A DNA stretch of 64,000 bases, taken from positions 148,009 to 212,008 of the forward strand of contig NPFB01000033.1 in assembly GCA_014084085.1 (NCBI GenBank), written 5' to 3'. The DNA comes from Hondaea fermentalgiana. Its lineage: Eukaryota; Sar; Bigyra; Thraustochytrida; Thraustochytriidae. Both the position numbers and the translations under genes were made by a program. The notes beneath the pieces were generated by a model that was not told the DNA's origin, searched no databases, and worked only from the letters and a program-made list of their open reading frames with translations. Below are positions 30,467-39,298 of the stretch, piece by piece. How positions within the stretch are numbered: the first letter of the stretch is position 1; every line of letters starts with the position of its first letter.

Positions 30467-30904
30467 ATGCACCAGGACGACAAAGGTAAGCGAAAGACGA
30501 TGATCTGCGCAGCGCATGAAGTCCGAGACTGACCTGACGAATGATGCGCGATCGACGAAGATGCGACCCGCGGGCTCATCTGCGAGACGATGAACCACAT
30601 CTCGGCGCAGGGAGACTCTGGCAGACAGCAGGACCAAATGCACGAACTCTCGTTTTACTACATGAGCTTTCTGCGAGACAGAGCAGCTCGGAGGGGTCCG
30701 CAGAGGGGCCCACCTCCTGCTCAGGCAGCCGCACGAAGGGAACACGCGTTGGCGCTGCACGCAGAGCTTGCGCAGCGGCTACAGCAACTACGTACGCAAA
30801 TTCCATATATGGCCCCACATGATCAAGCGCTGGCACAACAGCAGCTTCAATTTATGATGCAGCAGGAGCACGAACTGCGCTTGCAAATCAACGCGTCTGT
30901 GTAG
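30467..30904 (+). CDS. small two-exon gene, Gln-rich helical protein
   Basis: Exon 1 is 30467-30485 (ATG in a GCC-GCC-ATG context; 6 codons plus one base) and exon 2 is 30561-30904. Splicing the GTAAGC...AAG intron restores one frame. The junction reads MHQDDK-DATRGLICETMNH and the product is about 120 residues. The rest is helical: a short N-terminal helix, a Pro/Arg-rich linker near 55-65, and a Gln/Leu/Met-rich amphipathic helix (about 70-117) suited to a small complex subunit. No named family recognised. An AATAAA lies 23 nt after the stop. Splicing is supported by donor, acceptor and frame, not by transcripts. Confidence 0.65.
30486..30560 (+). other. 75-nt GT-AG intron
   Basis: Donor GTAAGC, a CTGAC branch-point-like sequence near 30529-30536, and an AAG acceptor. 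It interrupts an Asp codon (phase 1). Confidence 0.65.
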
Positions 30905-30926
30905 GTCACTATGTATTTTTCTTTTC

Positions 30927-30932
30927 AATAAA
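30927..30932 (+). terminator. AATAAA polyadenylation signal
   Basis: A canonical AATAAA 23 nt downstream of the small spliced gene. Confidence 0.6.
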
Positions 30933-31238
30933 TGGTCTCTTTTGCTGCTGTATCTTAATCTTAATAGCGATGCAACCGATCCCACAACAGACAGCTTTGC
31001 TTTACAGTAACAAACATCTTTTCCTTTTTCTTTTTTAAACTTCGAAAAGCGATGCACTCACGGAGAGCCGTGGGATGCCAAAAAGCTTTACTTGATTCCA
31101 TCGACTCTCTTTCTCTTGGTCTGTATTATTTTGTCATTTGACGGGGATTGGAAAAAAGATGAGCAGGACCACTTGATACCATATCGAAAATCAATTGTGA
31201 CAAATTCGAAAAACAAAGGTCGTTCAAATATCATTCGT

Positions 31239-31298
31239 CAGCCAGCCAGCCAGCCAGCCGGCCAGCCAGCCAGCCAGCCGACCAGCCAGCCAGCCAGC
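31239..31298 (+). repeat. CAGC tetranucleotide repeat
   Basis: About 15 units of CAGC with two single-base variants (CGGC and CGAC), 25 bp downstream of the minus-strand RRM-protein gene. It would be transcribed as GCTG repeats in its 3' UTR. Confidence 0.9.
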
Positions 31299-31323
31299 TT
31301 GCAATCTCATCAAAGCAGGTTCT

Positions 31324-34300
31324 CTACGACCTCACAAAAGAGTCAAGGGGGTTCGGGTGCCGCGACGTGTACCAGTACTTGCGACGTTTCCTATTGGCCC
31401 CGCGTGGGTCCTGCTTGACGCTCCAGCCCACCACGAGCGGAGAGCCGAGCACAGCACGGCCATTGAGGGCCTCATATGCCGCAAGCGACTCCGCAAAGGT
31501 GAAGAAGCGCAGCACACAGCTACCATCCGTTAGGACCTTGGCATCCCGGCCAAAGTTGAGCCGAATACCAGGAAAGGCCGGCTCGAGATGGCCCTGCAAA
31601 ACATTGGCCACCTCGGCAGCACTGAGACCATTCCGCATGCCGCGTACGTAGAGATTTGCCTTCTCCGTAGCCGGCTGCACCTCACACTTGACCGTCTTGT
31701 ACTTTTTGATGCTGCCCTCTTCCAACTGCACAAAGTCTTGCGTCGTACCCTGAACGCGGGACGCAGGACCAGAAAGAGTGATTCCAAACGTCCGGTTGGA
31801 TGTGCTCATGGCATTGGCATAGGAATCGTCGTCAGCAAAGGTAACGAATGCGTACGCGCCCGTGCGCGACACGATTTCATTGTACACCTTTTTAAGAGTG
31901 TCGCGCGGGCTGGCGCCCCGGTTTCGGCCAATCTTGGAGGCGCGCTGGATCTCCTGAGCCTGTTTCATGCGCGTGGCGTAGTCTGGGTCCTGAACGGAGT
32001 TGTACCATTCTGTAAAGTTCAAGAGATGAGCCATCTCGTTTTCGGGAATAGCTTCAATGAACGACCCGCCCTCAGCGCGCGCACCGCTGCTAGAGCGACC
32101 CGCGCTTTCTGGTTCACGGCCCGCGCTGCTGCTGCCGGAATTGCTGTTGCCATCGAGTTCCTCGTCGCCATCATCGTCCTCGGCGTCATCGTCGTCCTCG
32201 GCCGTCACGTCGGCGCCATCCTCATAGTCGTCGGCGCCAAACCAAGACCCTCCAGCGCTATCTGAAGTCGAAGAACTGGTCGATGACGAGGGTGTTTGCA
32301 AGAGCGAGTGTTCACCTCTTAAACCCTGGAGTCTGCCCCGGCTTACAAAAGTATCGCTGCCTTCGCTGCCCGCCATTTTCGCGCTGGCCTCGTCTTCGCC
32401 CAACGCAAACGAGCTCTCCAGATCGAAGAGACGGTCGCCTCCGAGTGCGGCTTCAACTACGCGACGCCGGCGCTGGGTCTCGTTGACAAGGTCAAGAACA
32501 GATTCCATTTTCTCCGACAGCGCCCGATGTTCATCAGGCAATGTCCGAAGCAGTACGTTGGCCCAGGTGAGCGCCTCGACGAACTTTTCGCGTTGTCCAA
32601 TGTAGTTATCGAGGATCTGGCCACCGATTTGCTCTGGTACAGGACCCGCAAGCTCACCGACGCTTTGAGGCCATTTCGTCTTTGGCGAGACGCTCTCGAA
32701 CTGTTGCCAAGCGCGCTGGACGCCACGCTCTGCGAGCTTGAGGCGCTTCTTCAGCTCCCGCAATGCTCGCAGCGTGTCGTCGCACTCTGCGCTCAGATAC
32801 ACGAGACCTGCATTTAGCTCCGAGGAAGGCACCTTGGCAAGGTCTTGGCGCGACATTTTATTCACCGCTGCCAGCGACACCTGCGGATCATCGTCCTCGC
32901 GTGCTTGCGACTCGCTTTGCATGGAAGAAACAACGAGGTCGGCCTTGTTCCAGTTTCCTTCCAGCCAATATGCCTGATCTTGTGCGTGCCGCATGTACAT
33001 CGAAGCCATGCTTTCGAGGTGCTCAAGTCGGTCCTTGGCGCGCGTCATGGTCTTACTCAGCGTTTGAAGCGAGGGCATCGCCTCGTCGCGCATATCGTTC
33101 AGCCAACTCGGCGCCGACTTGGAGCTCAGGGTCGACGTCGTCGTCGTTCGCTTCGTTTCGCGCTGATGCGCGGGTAACTCTGGGATCGACTGCTCCATGT
33201 GAATTGCAACGCGTTCAACGGGGCCATAGACGGAGCTCATGATTTCGCCCAAGGTGGCCTCGTCGAAGCCCGGGGGAATGTTATTTAGGAAAACGGTCCG
33301 CGTCGCCCACGACTCGTTACTGATAGCACTTCCGCGTTCGAGCAAGGGGACGCCCTGCGCTGAGCTAACATCAGCGATCTTCTCGACATCGAAGAGATAG
33401 CGCATGCGCTTGTCGCGCAGGTGAATCGCCCTGCGTGGTCCCTCGCGGTGAGACAAACCTTCAGACACGGCCTCCATGGCGACACCTGTGCGCGGCTGCC
33501 ACCCGTTGCTCTTTCCAGCGGCATCCTGATCAAAGTCTTCAAAGTCGTGCGTTGGATTCAAGATGGCATTGACCGCGGTTACGCGCTCGGGCGTGACGCC
33601 AAGAACATTTTGCATGATGCATGGATACAGCAGCTTGCAACGCTCTTCGCCAAACTGCGCGTGAAACGGTGCGTACAAGCGATGCAAAGGCTTGGAGCGT
33701 CCGATGGTCATGCAATGGCCCGCGGGATTAAGCACGATACGAGACTCGAGCCAGAGCTTGCCCAAAAGACGGTCCAGGGCCATCCGCTCGCTCGGCGTTG
33801 CGACGGACCGCACGATACGCAGGAGGGCGCGCTCAAGGTTATCGCCTGATTCCGGGCGAACTGCCCGATGGAGACCCAGCAGTTCGGCAGAGTCAAAGGC
33901 CAGCTCGTGTTGACGGCGAAGGCACAGAATGAGACGCGCTTCGTCGGCAACCTCGCCAAAGTCACCGACAATGTCTGGAGTATACCACGTCCGAATCGCA
34001 TCATCGTACGTTTCATACCAGAGACCGTCGCAGCCAAGCCACTCATAGCCAGTCTGCGTGGGAAACTCCCCGTCCGCCGCGGCAGCCTCGCGAAGCATTC
34101 GCGGGGAAGGCTCAATCTCCACACCACGCGCTTCAGGAAGACCCTCGTAATGATGATGAAGGATCTGCTCTGTAGTCATGGATTGCGTATCCCAATAAGG
34201 GTCGAATGCCAGGCCGCTGCGGTTCGGACGCTCTACGGCGTCCACCTCCTTGATGTAGATGGCATTTTCGCGGTCGTACAAGCCGAGCGACCTGTGGACC

Positions 34301-36444
34301 GTGGGAACTTTGATTTTGGCGCTCTCCCGCATACTCACTAGCTCCGGGGCTACAAAGGCCTCGATCGCCTCTACCTTGGCGTTCAGGTGTCCTACGCTTG
34401 CCACGTACCAGAAAGGATCGAGATCGAAAAACTTGATGAGAGTCGGCATGACCTCAGAAGCCTTGTCACCCATGGCATTGACCATGGCCTCGACAGTCAT
34501 GGAGATACGATGACCTGAAAGCTTGCCACCACCCGCAAGCGTGCGGATCAGAGCAAAGACATCCTGACGGGCCCGAAATGACAGCTTGTTAGTGAGGACA
34601 TCCACCACTTGGTTCACATTCGCTTCAGGGCCAGGGCGCGAAGCCAGAGTCGTGCCATCTGGCGCAGACGTCTTGGCCGAGGTTACCGACAAGGTGAGAA
34701 GATCGTCAATACAATCTTCCGCATCTGGTGCTACTTGCGACAGCTTGACGGAGCTCGTACTCTTTTGCCCCACCGTGTCCTCACGATAAGCGGCGAGCAC
34801 TGGCGCGATTTCCTCATGCACAAGTGCGCGAAGCTCGGAAGACTTTTCTGCAGCTTTGCGAGCGAGCGGATCGCTCCAAACTGCAAAGGGCGCAAGGACT
34901 TTGTCGCCAACCTCTGTCTTGCGCACGGCGTCGTGAAGGCGCACAATGTCGCGCGAGCGACTGATGAGGAACTCGGAAAACACGCCTTCCCTTGGCACTG
35001 CGGTTGCGTTTACTTGCGTTGAGCCAGGAATCGGAAAGGGTGAGGTGGCTTCGACCATGGTTCGAAGCTCGGCGTCGAGGTTGGGCCCGAGAGTTTCACT
35101 GAGATTGCTACGCGTGCGGAGCAAGAGCGACTTGGCAGACTTGTTCGAGGCGACAAACCCCCGCTCATACTCTTTAAACAGCTCGGTGTCGCTTCGGCTC
35201 GATTCATTGGGAATGGCCTCCTCAATACGAAGTGGAAAGTCCGGCTTGGAAAATGAAAAGTCGCAAACCGAGAGCGCAAGATCACGCTGCTCGGGGGACT
35301 TGATGCTCTCCAGTACGGGGAGACGGTCAACCTTGAGAACTTCCGCGATGAGTGGAAAAACGGCCTCGGACTGCAAGCCTGCGGATCTGTACTGAAACTC
35401 GCTCACGACGTCAATAAAGTCGCGCATTGTGGAATTTGGCTGCGTGACAAAGTTGAAAGCCATCGCATATGGCCGTGCAGGGTCGCGACTCGAGCGCGAG
35501 ACCGCGTGGTTGAGCTGCCGAAGGCGCGCCGCGATTACCTTGGCGAGGTGACTCGTCTCGCTATCTACTTCTCCGACAAATAATTTGCTAGCGTGTTGCA
35601 CAATCTTGCGGTTGGTTTCCAAGTGCTCTTGCTCCGTCATGCGGAGCACCTGTGCCTTGTCAATTAAGGTGGGATATTCCTCAGCGCTGGACAATGTCTG
35701 TTCGCCATAGGAACTGCGCAGTTGGTTCCACACATCCTCGAGCAGGCCACTTTGTTGATGCAACTCGCTCTTCAGGTACTCTTCGACGACCGTGTCGAGT
35801 TTTCGGCCTCCAGAGATGTGCTTTTCGAAGGCCTCAAGAAGGCCAAGACCAAGGTACCGTTTTTGCGCGGTCTCAAAGGCGGCCTTGGCTTCGGCCTCAT
35901 TGCGGAACCCGGACCGCGAAGTTCTCCGGCCGAAGGAGTCGATGAGGTCGAATTTGTAGGTCCCATTGCTGTCTTTGGACACGCCGCTGAGGTCCTCATG
36001 TGTTTTGCGCATTCGATAGAGCGCAGCTCTCTCTTCACGGTACAAGTCCGTGCGGATTGCATCCTCGACAAGGCGCGAGAGTTCATCGCCAGCAGGCAAT
36101 CCGCTTCGTGGAGCGCTCACCTGTTCGCGCATCGCTGTGGCTGTCGTGGCTGCAGTCATGGCGGTGTTGATTGACGTGGACCCCGCGAGTGCTGGCTTGC
36201 TTTCCAGCGCGTCTTCGAGCGAGTTCGTCGTTGACGTGCTCGTGTTCGTGGTCGTAGTCGTCGACACTGGCGTTGACAGGATCGAGGACGACGACGAGGA
36301 GGAGGAGGAGGAGGTCATGGACCCCGCGAATCGCCTCCGCGAGGTGTTCAGAACCGACACTTGCGGCGGGACGCCTGCGACGGCCGCCCATGGTCTCTGC
36401 GCAAGCAAGGCACGCACCTGCGGACCGGCGCGAGCCCCCACCAT
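31324..36444 (-). CDS. very large mitochondrion-targeted RNA-binding (RRM) protein
   Basis: A 1706-residue protein. The first 40 residues are Arg/Ala-rich without acidic residues and end at RRRFAGSM, a typical mitochondrial presequence with processing site. A Ser/Thr linker (about 43-75) follows, then about 900 mostly helical residues without a named domain. An RRM-like segment starts near 1050 (TVFLNNIPPGF, RNP2-like, with SSVYGPVERVAIHM). Coiled helices and an acidic Ser/Asp-rich region lie between about 1380 and 1460. A clearer C-terminal RRM (about 1595-1680) has NLYVRGM as RNP2 and GSCVLRFFTF as RNP1. RNA processing, RNA stability or a lineage-specific mitoribosomal role are possible. 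No PPR repeats, nuclease or polymerase motifs were seen. ATG at 36444, in a CC-ACC-like context on its own strand. Confidence 0.75.
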   Translation of the reverse strand: MVGARAGPQVRALLAQRPWAAVAGVPPQVSVLNTSRRRFAGSMTSSSSSSSSSSILSTPVSTTTTTNTSTSTTNSLEDALESKPALAGSTSINTAMTAATTATAMREQVSAPRSGLPAGDELSRLVEDAIRTDLYREERAALYRMRKTHEDLSGVSKDSNGTYKFDLIDSFGRRTSRSGFRNEAEAKAAFETAQKRYLGLGLLEAFEKHISGGRKLDTVVEEYLKSELHQQSGLLEDVWNQLRSSYGEQTLSSAEEYPTLIDKAQVLRMTEQEHLETNRKIVQHASKLFVGEVDSETSHLAKVIAARLRQLNHAVSRSSRDPARPYAMAFNFVTQPNSTMRDFIDVVSEFQYRSAGLQSEAVFPLIAEVLKVDRLPVLESIKSPEQRDLALSVCDFSFSKPDFPLRIEEAIPNESSRSDTELFKEYERGFVASNKSAKSLLLRTRSNLSETLGPNLDAELRTMVEATSPFPIPGSTQVNATAVPREGVFSEFLISRSRDIVRLHDAVRKTEVGDKVLAPFAVWSDPLARKAAEKSSELRALVHEEIAPVLAAYREDTVGQKSTSSVKLSQVAPDAEDCIDDLLTLSVTSAKTSAPDGTTLASRPGPEANVNQVVDVLTNKLSFRARQDVFALIRTLAGGGKLSGHRISMTVEAMVNAMGDKASEVMPTLIKFFDLDPFWYVASVGHLNAKVEAIEAFVAPELVSMRESAKIKVPTVHRSLGLYDRENAIYIKEVDAVERPNRSGLAFDPYWDTQSMTTEQILHHHYEGLPEARGVEIEPSPRMLREAAAADGEFPTQTGYEWLGCDGLWYETYDDAIRTWYTPDIVGDFGEVADEARLILCLRRQHELAFDSAELLGLHRAVRPESGDNLERALLRIVRSVATPSERMALDRLLGKLWLESRIVLNPAGHCMTIGRSKPLHRLYAPFHAQFGEERCKLLYPCIMQNVLGVTPERVTAVNAILNPTHDFEDFDQDAAGKSNGWQPRTGVAMEAVSEGLSHREGPRRAIHLRDKRMRYLFDVEKIADVSSAQGVPLLERGSAISNESWATRTVFLNNIPPGFDEATLGEIMSSVYGPVERVAIHMEQSIPELPAHQRETKRTTTTSTLSSKSAPSWLNDMRDEAMPSLQTLSKTMTRAKDRLEHLESMASMYMRHAQDQAYWLEGNWNKADLVVSSMQSESQAREDDDPQVSLAAVNKMSRQDLAKVPSSELNAGLVYLSAECDDTLRALRELKKRLKLAERGVQRAWQQFESVSPKTKWPQSVGELAGPVPEQIGGQILDNYIGQREKFVEALTWANVLLRTLPDEHRALSEKMESVLDLVNETQRRRRVVEAALGGDRLFDLESSFALGEDEASAKMAGSEGSDTFVSRGRLQGLRGEHSLLQTPSSSTSSSTSDSAGGSWFGADDYEDGADVTAEDDDDAEDDDGDEELDGNSNSGSSSAGREPESAGRSSSGARAEGGSFIEAIPENEMAHLLNFTEWYNSVQDPDYATRMKQAQEIQRASKIGRNRGASPRDTLKKVYNEIVSRTGAYAFVTFADDDSYANAMSTSNRTFGITLSGPASRVQGTTQDFVQLEEGSIKKYKTVKCEVQPATEKANLYVRGMRNGLSAAEVANVLQGHLEPAFPGIRLNFGRDAKVLTDGSCVLRFFTFAESLAAYEALNGRAVLGSPLVVGWSVKQDPRGANRKRRKYWYTSRHPNPLDSFVRS

Positions 36445-36463
36445 GGCTGCCTCTCTCGCGCTC

Positions 36464-36490
36464 GCTGCGCTGCGCTGCGCTGCGCTGCGC
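36464..36490 (+). repeat. GCTGC pentanucleotide repeat
   Basis: About five GCTGC/TGCGC-phase units, 20 bp 5' of the RRM-protein ATG (minus strand). Confidence 0.9.
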
Positions 36491-36805
36491 GGCGCCCTGC
36501 CCGGGCTGCCGCAGCTCTCTCGCGCGCCCTTGCTCTGGGTTTTGCGGCTTTTGCCTCTCGTCCATCATCCATCCTCTTCTTGCCGCGCCCGACCAACCAA
36601 CCGAGCGAACGGGACCCGTGCGGCGCCTCGCGCACCAGACCCCGCGTCACTCTCATGGCCTCTTGGATTTTACTGTCATCGGGTTCGTTGTGTACAATGG
36701 TCGTCAGCGGTGCACACCTAGTAGTGTGTACCTCTATAACGGGTCCCCGGGGACCCTCTGGGCTGTATAGCAGCGAATGGAATGGCACGGCAAAGCGCGA
36801 AAAGG

Positions 36806-36850
36806 CAGAGCAGAGCAGAGCAGAGCAGAGCAGAGCAGAGCGGAGCGGAG
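36806..36850 (+). repeat. CAGAG pentanucleotide repeat
   Basis: Seven perfect CAGAG units followed by two CGGAG variants, ending 8 bp before the likely start codon of the IMP2-like gene. Confidence 0.9.
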
Positions 36851-36857
36851 CGAGGCG

Positions 36858-37745
36858 ATGAGCGCGTCGGCGAGGCTGCGCAGCGTGGGGCGCGGCGTCG
36901 GCGCGGTGCTGACGGCGCTGCCGGTGGCCATCGCGGTCAAGGACAACGTGGTGGACTACTGCGCGGCGTTGGGCGTGTCGATGCAGCCGACGATCAACCC
37001 GACGCCCGACGCTGAGACGCTGCGCAAGTACTTTTTCGCGCGGTACTGGCAGGACATCGTGATGGTCGACAAGCTGAGCATCCGCGCCGGTCGATACGAG
37101 CGCGGTAGCGTGGTTCTGTGCCAGTCTGTGGAGGACCCAACGCGCTTCCTGATCAAGCGGCTCGTCGCGGTTGAAGGGGATTGGGTGGAGGATCGCGAAG
37201 GCAACTACGTGCACATTGGAAAGGGCCAGGGATGGCTCGAGGGTGACAACGCAGAGCATAGTATCGACAGCAATGAGTTCGGCCCCGTGCCTCTGGGACT
37301 CATCCAGGGTACGGTTCGATATGTGTGCTGGCCACCTTGGCGGATCTCAAGCATTGATGCTGGGACCCTTCGCCGAAATAACTCGAGGGTGCGCTCGCGT
37401 CCTTACCAAATTGAGGCGGATGCGAAGCGTAAGGCATTAATTGCAGCAAATCTTAAGCGCCGCGAAGACATGAAAAAAAGCAACGAAAACGACGATGGCG
37501 AAACAGAGAACCAGAAACAGGGCAACGGCGAAAAGAGCGAGGTGGACGAGGTCGAGACTGCTCGCGGGCGGCTGCGGCGGGTCACTGCAGAAGATGTAGA
37601 TGGGCACGTGTTTGACATGACTCCCGAGGCCATGGAAATTGAACGGTTTCTAGCACGTGTGGATGAGATTAAGGATGAATTTGGACTTAACGGCCCACGT
37701 ACTCCGGATGCCGAGAGTGACGATGAGGATGACGATGAGGTATAA
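36858..37745 (+). CDS. mitochondrial inner-membrane peptidase 2-like (S26 signal peptidase)
   Basis: A 295-residue protein. A hydrophobic anchor (about 12-28) precedes the S26 peptidase core. Box B, GVSMQPTIN, carries the nucleophile Ser41. Box D, FLIKRLVAVEGDWVE, carries the general-base Lys100. Box E, GDNAEHSIDSNEFGPVPLGLIQG (about 129-151), closes the core. The fit is to IMP2/IMMP2L, which trims intermembrane-space sorting signals from inner-membrane proteins. Normal family length is about 170-180, so residues 165-295 are an extra charged tail rich in Glu, Lys and Asp. An in-frame ATG at 36777 would add 27 residues encoded mostly by the CAGAG repeat (Glu-Gln-Ser-Arg-Ala); the ATG at 36858 is preferred. 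Confidence 0.88.
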   Translation: MSASARLRSVGRGVGAVLTALPVAIAVKDNVVDYCAALGVSMQPTINPTPDAETLRKYFFARYWQDIVMVDKLSIRAGRYERGSVVLCQSVEDPTRFLIKRLVAVEGDWVEDREGNYVHIGKGQGWLEGDNAEHSIDSNEFGPVPLGLIQGTVRYVCWPPWRISSIDAGTLRRNNSRVRSRPYQIEADAKRKALIAANLKRREDMKKSNENDDGETENQKQGNGEKSEVDEVETARGRLRRVTAEDVDGHVFDMTPEAMEIERFLARVDEIKDEFGLNGPRTPDAESDDEDDDEV

Positions 37746-37902
37746 TGGAAACGCTGCAAGTTCTTTTCATACGATGTAGATCCTGCCGCCGAAGACCGCG
37801 ACCCAGAGCAGACTTCGTGTGTCCGAATATTGGAAAAGGTATGCACGTGCATTGCTGCTGATGTTTCACTGCTCAATTTCCATTTTCATCGGAATGCAGC
37901 AC

Positions 37903-37936
37903 ACAAGCAAGCAAGCAAGCAAGCGAGCAAACAAGT
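37903..37936 (+). repeat. AAGC tetranucleotide repeat
   Basis: About eight AAGC-type units with two variants, 160 bp 3' of the IMP2-like gene. It resembles the tract at 22568-22608. Confidence 0.85.
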
Positions 37937-38463
37937 ATGTAAGCGCTGGGGGACAGCGCAATGCACGAAGAGCGTGCAAGACTACGAAATGTGTGCTCCT
38001 CGACCTGCCCTGGCATCAACTAGAATCTCTGCTGCAAAGAGAAAAACGCTGAGCGTCCCCCCTTCAATAACAGAGTATCTTTGCGTAACGCACAAGCGTG
38101 GTCGTGGAGCAAGGGAGATTTGCTGTTGGCCCGGTGTGAAGCTGTTGAGGACGTGAAAGGCGTCTTCTCAGTCAAAAACGGGCCGTTGGCGAAATTTGTC
38201 TCCCTTTTCCTTCGCGCATCGCACGCTTTCTTGGCAGCTGCAGACAGAAGAAGCGTCCTCTGTGCGTCAAATCGGTGCTCGGGCGCACACGTCAGACATA
38301 CAGGTAGACAAGCAAGATGCACAAGCGTTGAATGAACGTAAAGTAAATAAAGTAGGGGCACAGAAGGGAAGAAAGACCTTTGATCGACTCCCTGGTTTTC
38401 GACGATAAGATGATCTTGTTGATTATGTGACATTGCGATGCTGTGATTTTAATTAAAATTTCG

Positions 38464-38652
38464 TCAGTCTGTCAATTCTTCGAGACCGTTTTGTACAAGA
38501 GCTGTGTTGGATTTGAGCTTCCTTGTCCACCCTGGGGCACGTTGGCGAAGCAGCACGAGCGCTGCCACGCCTGCCGTGAGGCGCCTATTCTCAAAAAGGA
38601 AGCGAACGTATCGGCCCGTTGCGAAGCCGGCGAGGACGTCTTGAGTCCAATC
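38464..38652 (-). CDS. candidate terminal exon of an unrecognised spliced gene
   Basis: On the minus strand this segment reads DWTQDVLAGF...GLEELTD and then stop: 62 residues with a balanced, protein-like composition and one hydrophobic stretch (TAGVAALVLL). It is preceded by CTAATACCGGGAG, a branch-point and acceptor-like sequence. A strong GAG|GTGAGT donor lies 147 nt further upstream at 38799/38798, in a compatible phase. I cannot find an in-frame ATG in the upstream exon, so the model is incomplete, and the whole could be a chance frame. Confidence 0.3.
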   Translation of the reverse strand, partial: DWTQDVLAGFATGRYVRFLFENRRLTAGVAALVLLRQRAPGWTRKLKSNTALVQNGLEELTD

Positions 38653-38804
38653 CTCCCGGTATTAGAGCGAGCCCTTTTCTCTCCCGCCCTTCCCCTCCTC
38701 CTCCTCCCTCTTCTCTCTCGCCTCTTCTCTCGATAATCAACCCCGTCGTCGCCCTTCGCGTGGACGTGCACGACCTTGTGCGCACGCTCTGCACTCACCT
38801 CCTT

Positions 38805-38858
38805 GACCTCGCAGCCGCAGCTGACCTCGCAGCCGCAGCTGACCTCGCAGCCGCAGCT
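38805..38858 (+). repeat. 18-bp tandem repeat, three perfect copies
   Basis: Three perfect tandem copies of GACCTCGCAGCCGCAGCT, about 440-490 bp 5' of FAM136A and directly beside the candidate minus-strand splice donor. Confidence 0.95.
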
Positions 38859-39298
38859 GACGTCGTCGCCGCCGCCGCCGCTTTCGTTGCGACTCTGCCT
38901 CTCGAAGCGCCTTTTCTTCTGCGGCGGCGGGCGCGCCGAGGGCTTCTGGATTGCCCTCGACGGCGCGATGGATGGACCTGAGCAGCGGCGCCTCCGCAGC
39001 CGCCCATTTCGGGCGCGGCCAAGTGCGGACTAACCCGCAATAGACGCTCCCGCGTTCGAGGCCTCGGAGGGCGGGAAGCAGGGGCGCTGACTGTGAGGAG
39101 AGAGACGGGAGAAAAGCGCGCGGCGAGCTGCCGCGGCGTGCGAGGCGGGTCGCGCAGAAAGGATTCGCGGAGGAAAGCGCAGAGCAGGCCGAGCGGAGGT
39201 CGAGCGCAGAGCAGAGCGAGGCCGAGCGGAGGGCGAGCGGAGAGCGAGCGAACGAGCGAGCGAGCGAGCCAGAGTCCGGAAGGGCCGAGACGGAGAAG

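Larger units (their letters stand above)
30905..31323. other. convergent 3' intergenic region
   Basis: An AT-rich spacer that ends in a 60-bp CAGC tetramer tract (31239-31298), just 3' of the RRM-protein stop codon. Confidence 0.5.
36445..36857. promoter_or_regulatory. compact divergent promoter with two pentamer tracts
   Basis: A 413-bp spacer between the RRM-protein gene (-) and the IMP2-like gene (+). Each end carries its own pentanucleotide tract (36464-36490 and 36806-36850), both immediately 5' of the respective start codon. Confidence 0.55.
37746..39298. other. intergenic region with repeats and a possible hidden spliced gene (-)
   Basis: A 1.55-kb spacer. It contains AAGC tetramers (37903-37936) and three copies of an 18-bp repeat (38805-38858). 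A minus-strand open segment at 38464-38652 may be a last exon. The right 300 bp is GC-rich promoter DNA for FAM136A, with GAGC/GAGCG repeats. Confidence 0.45.
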
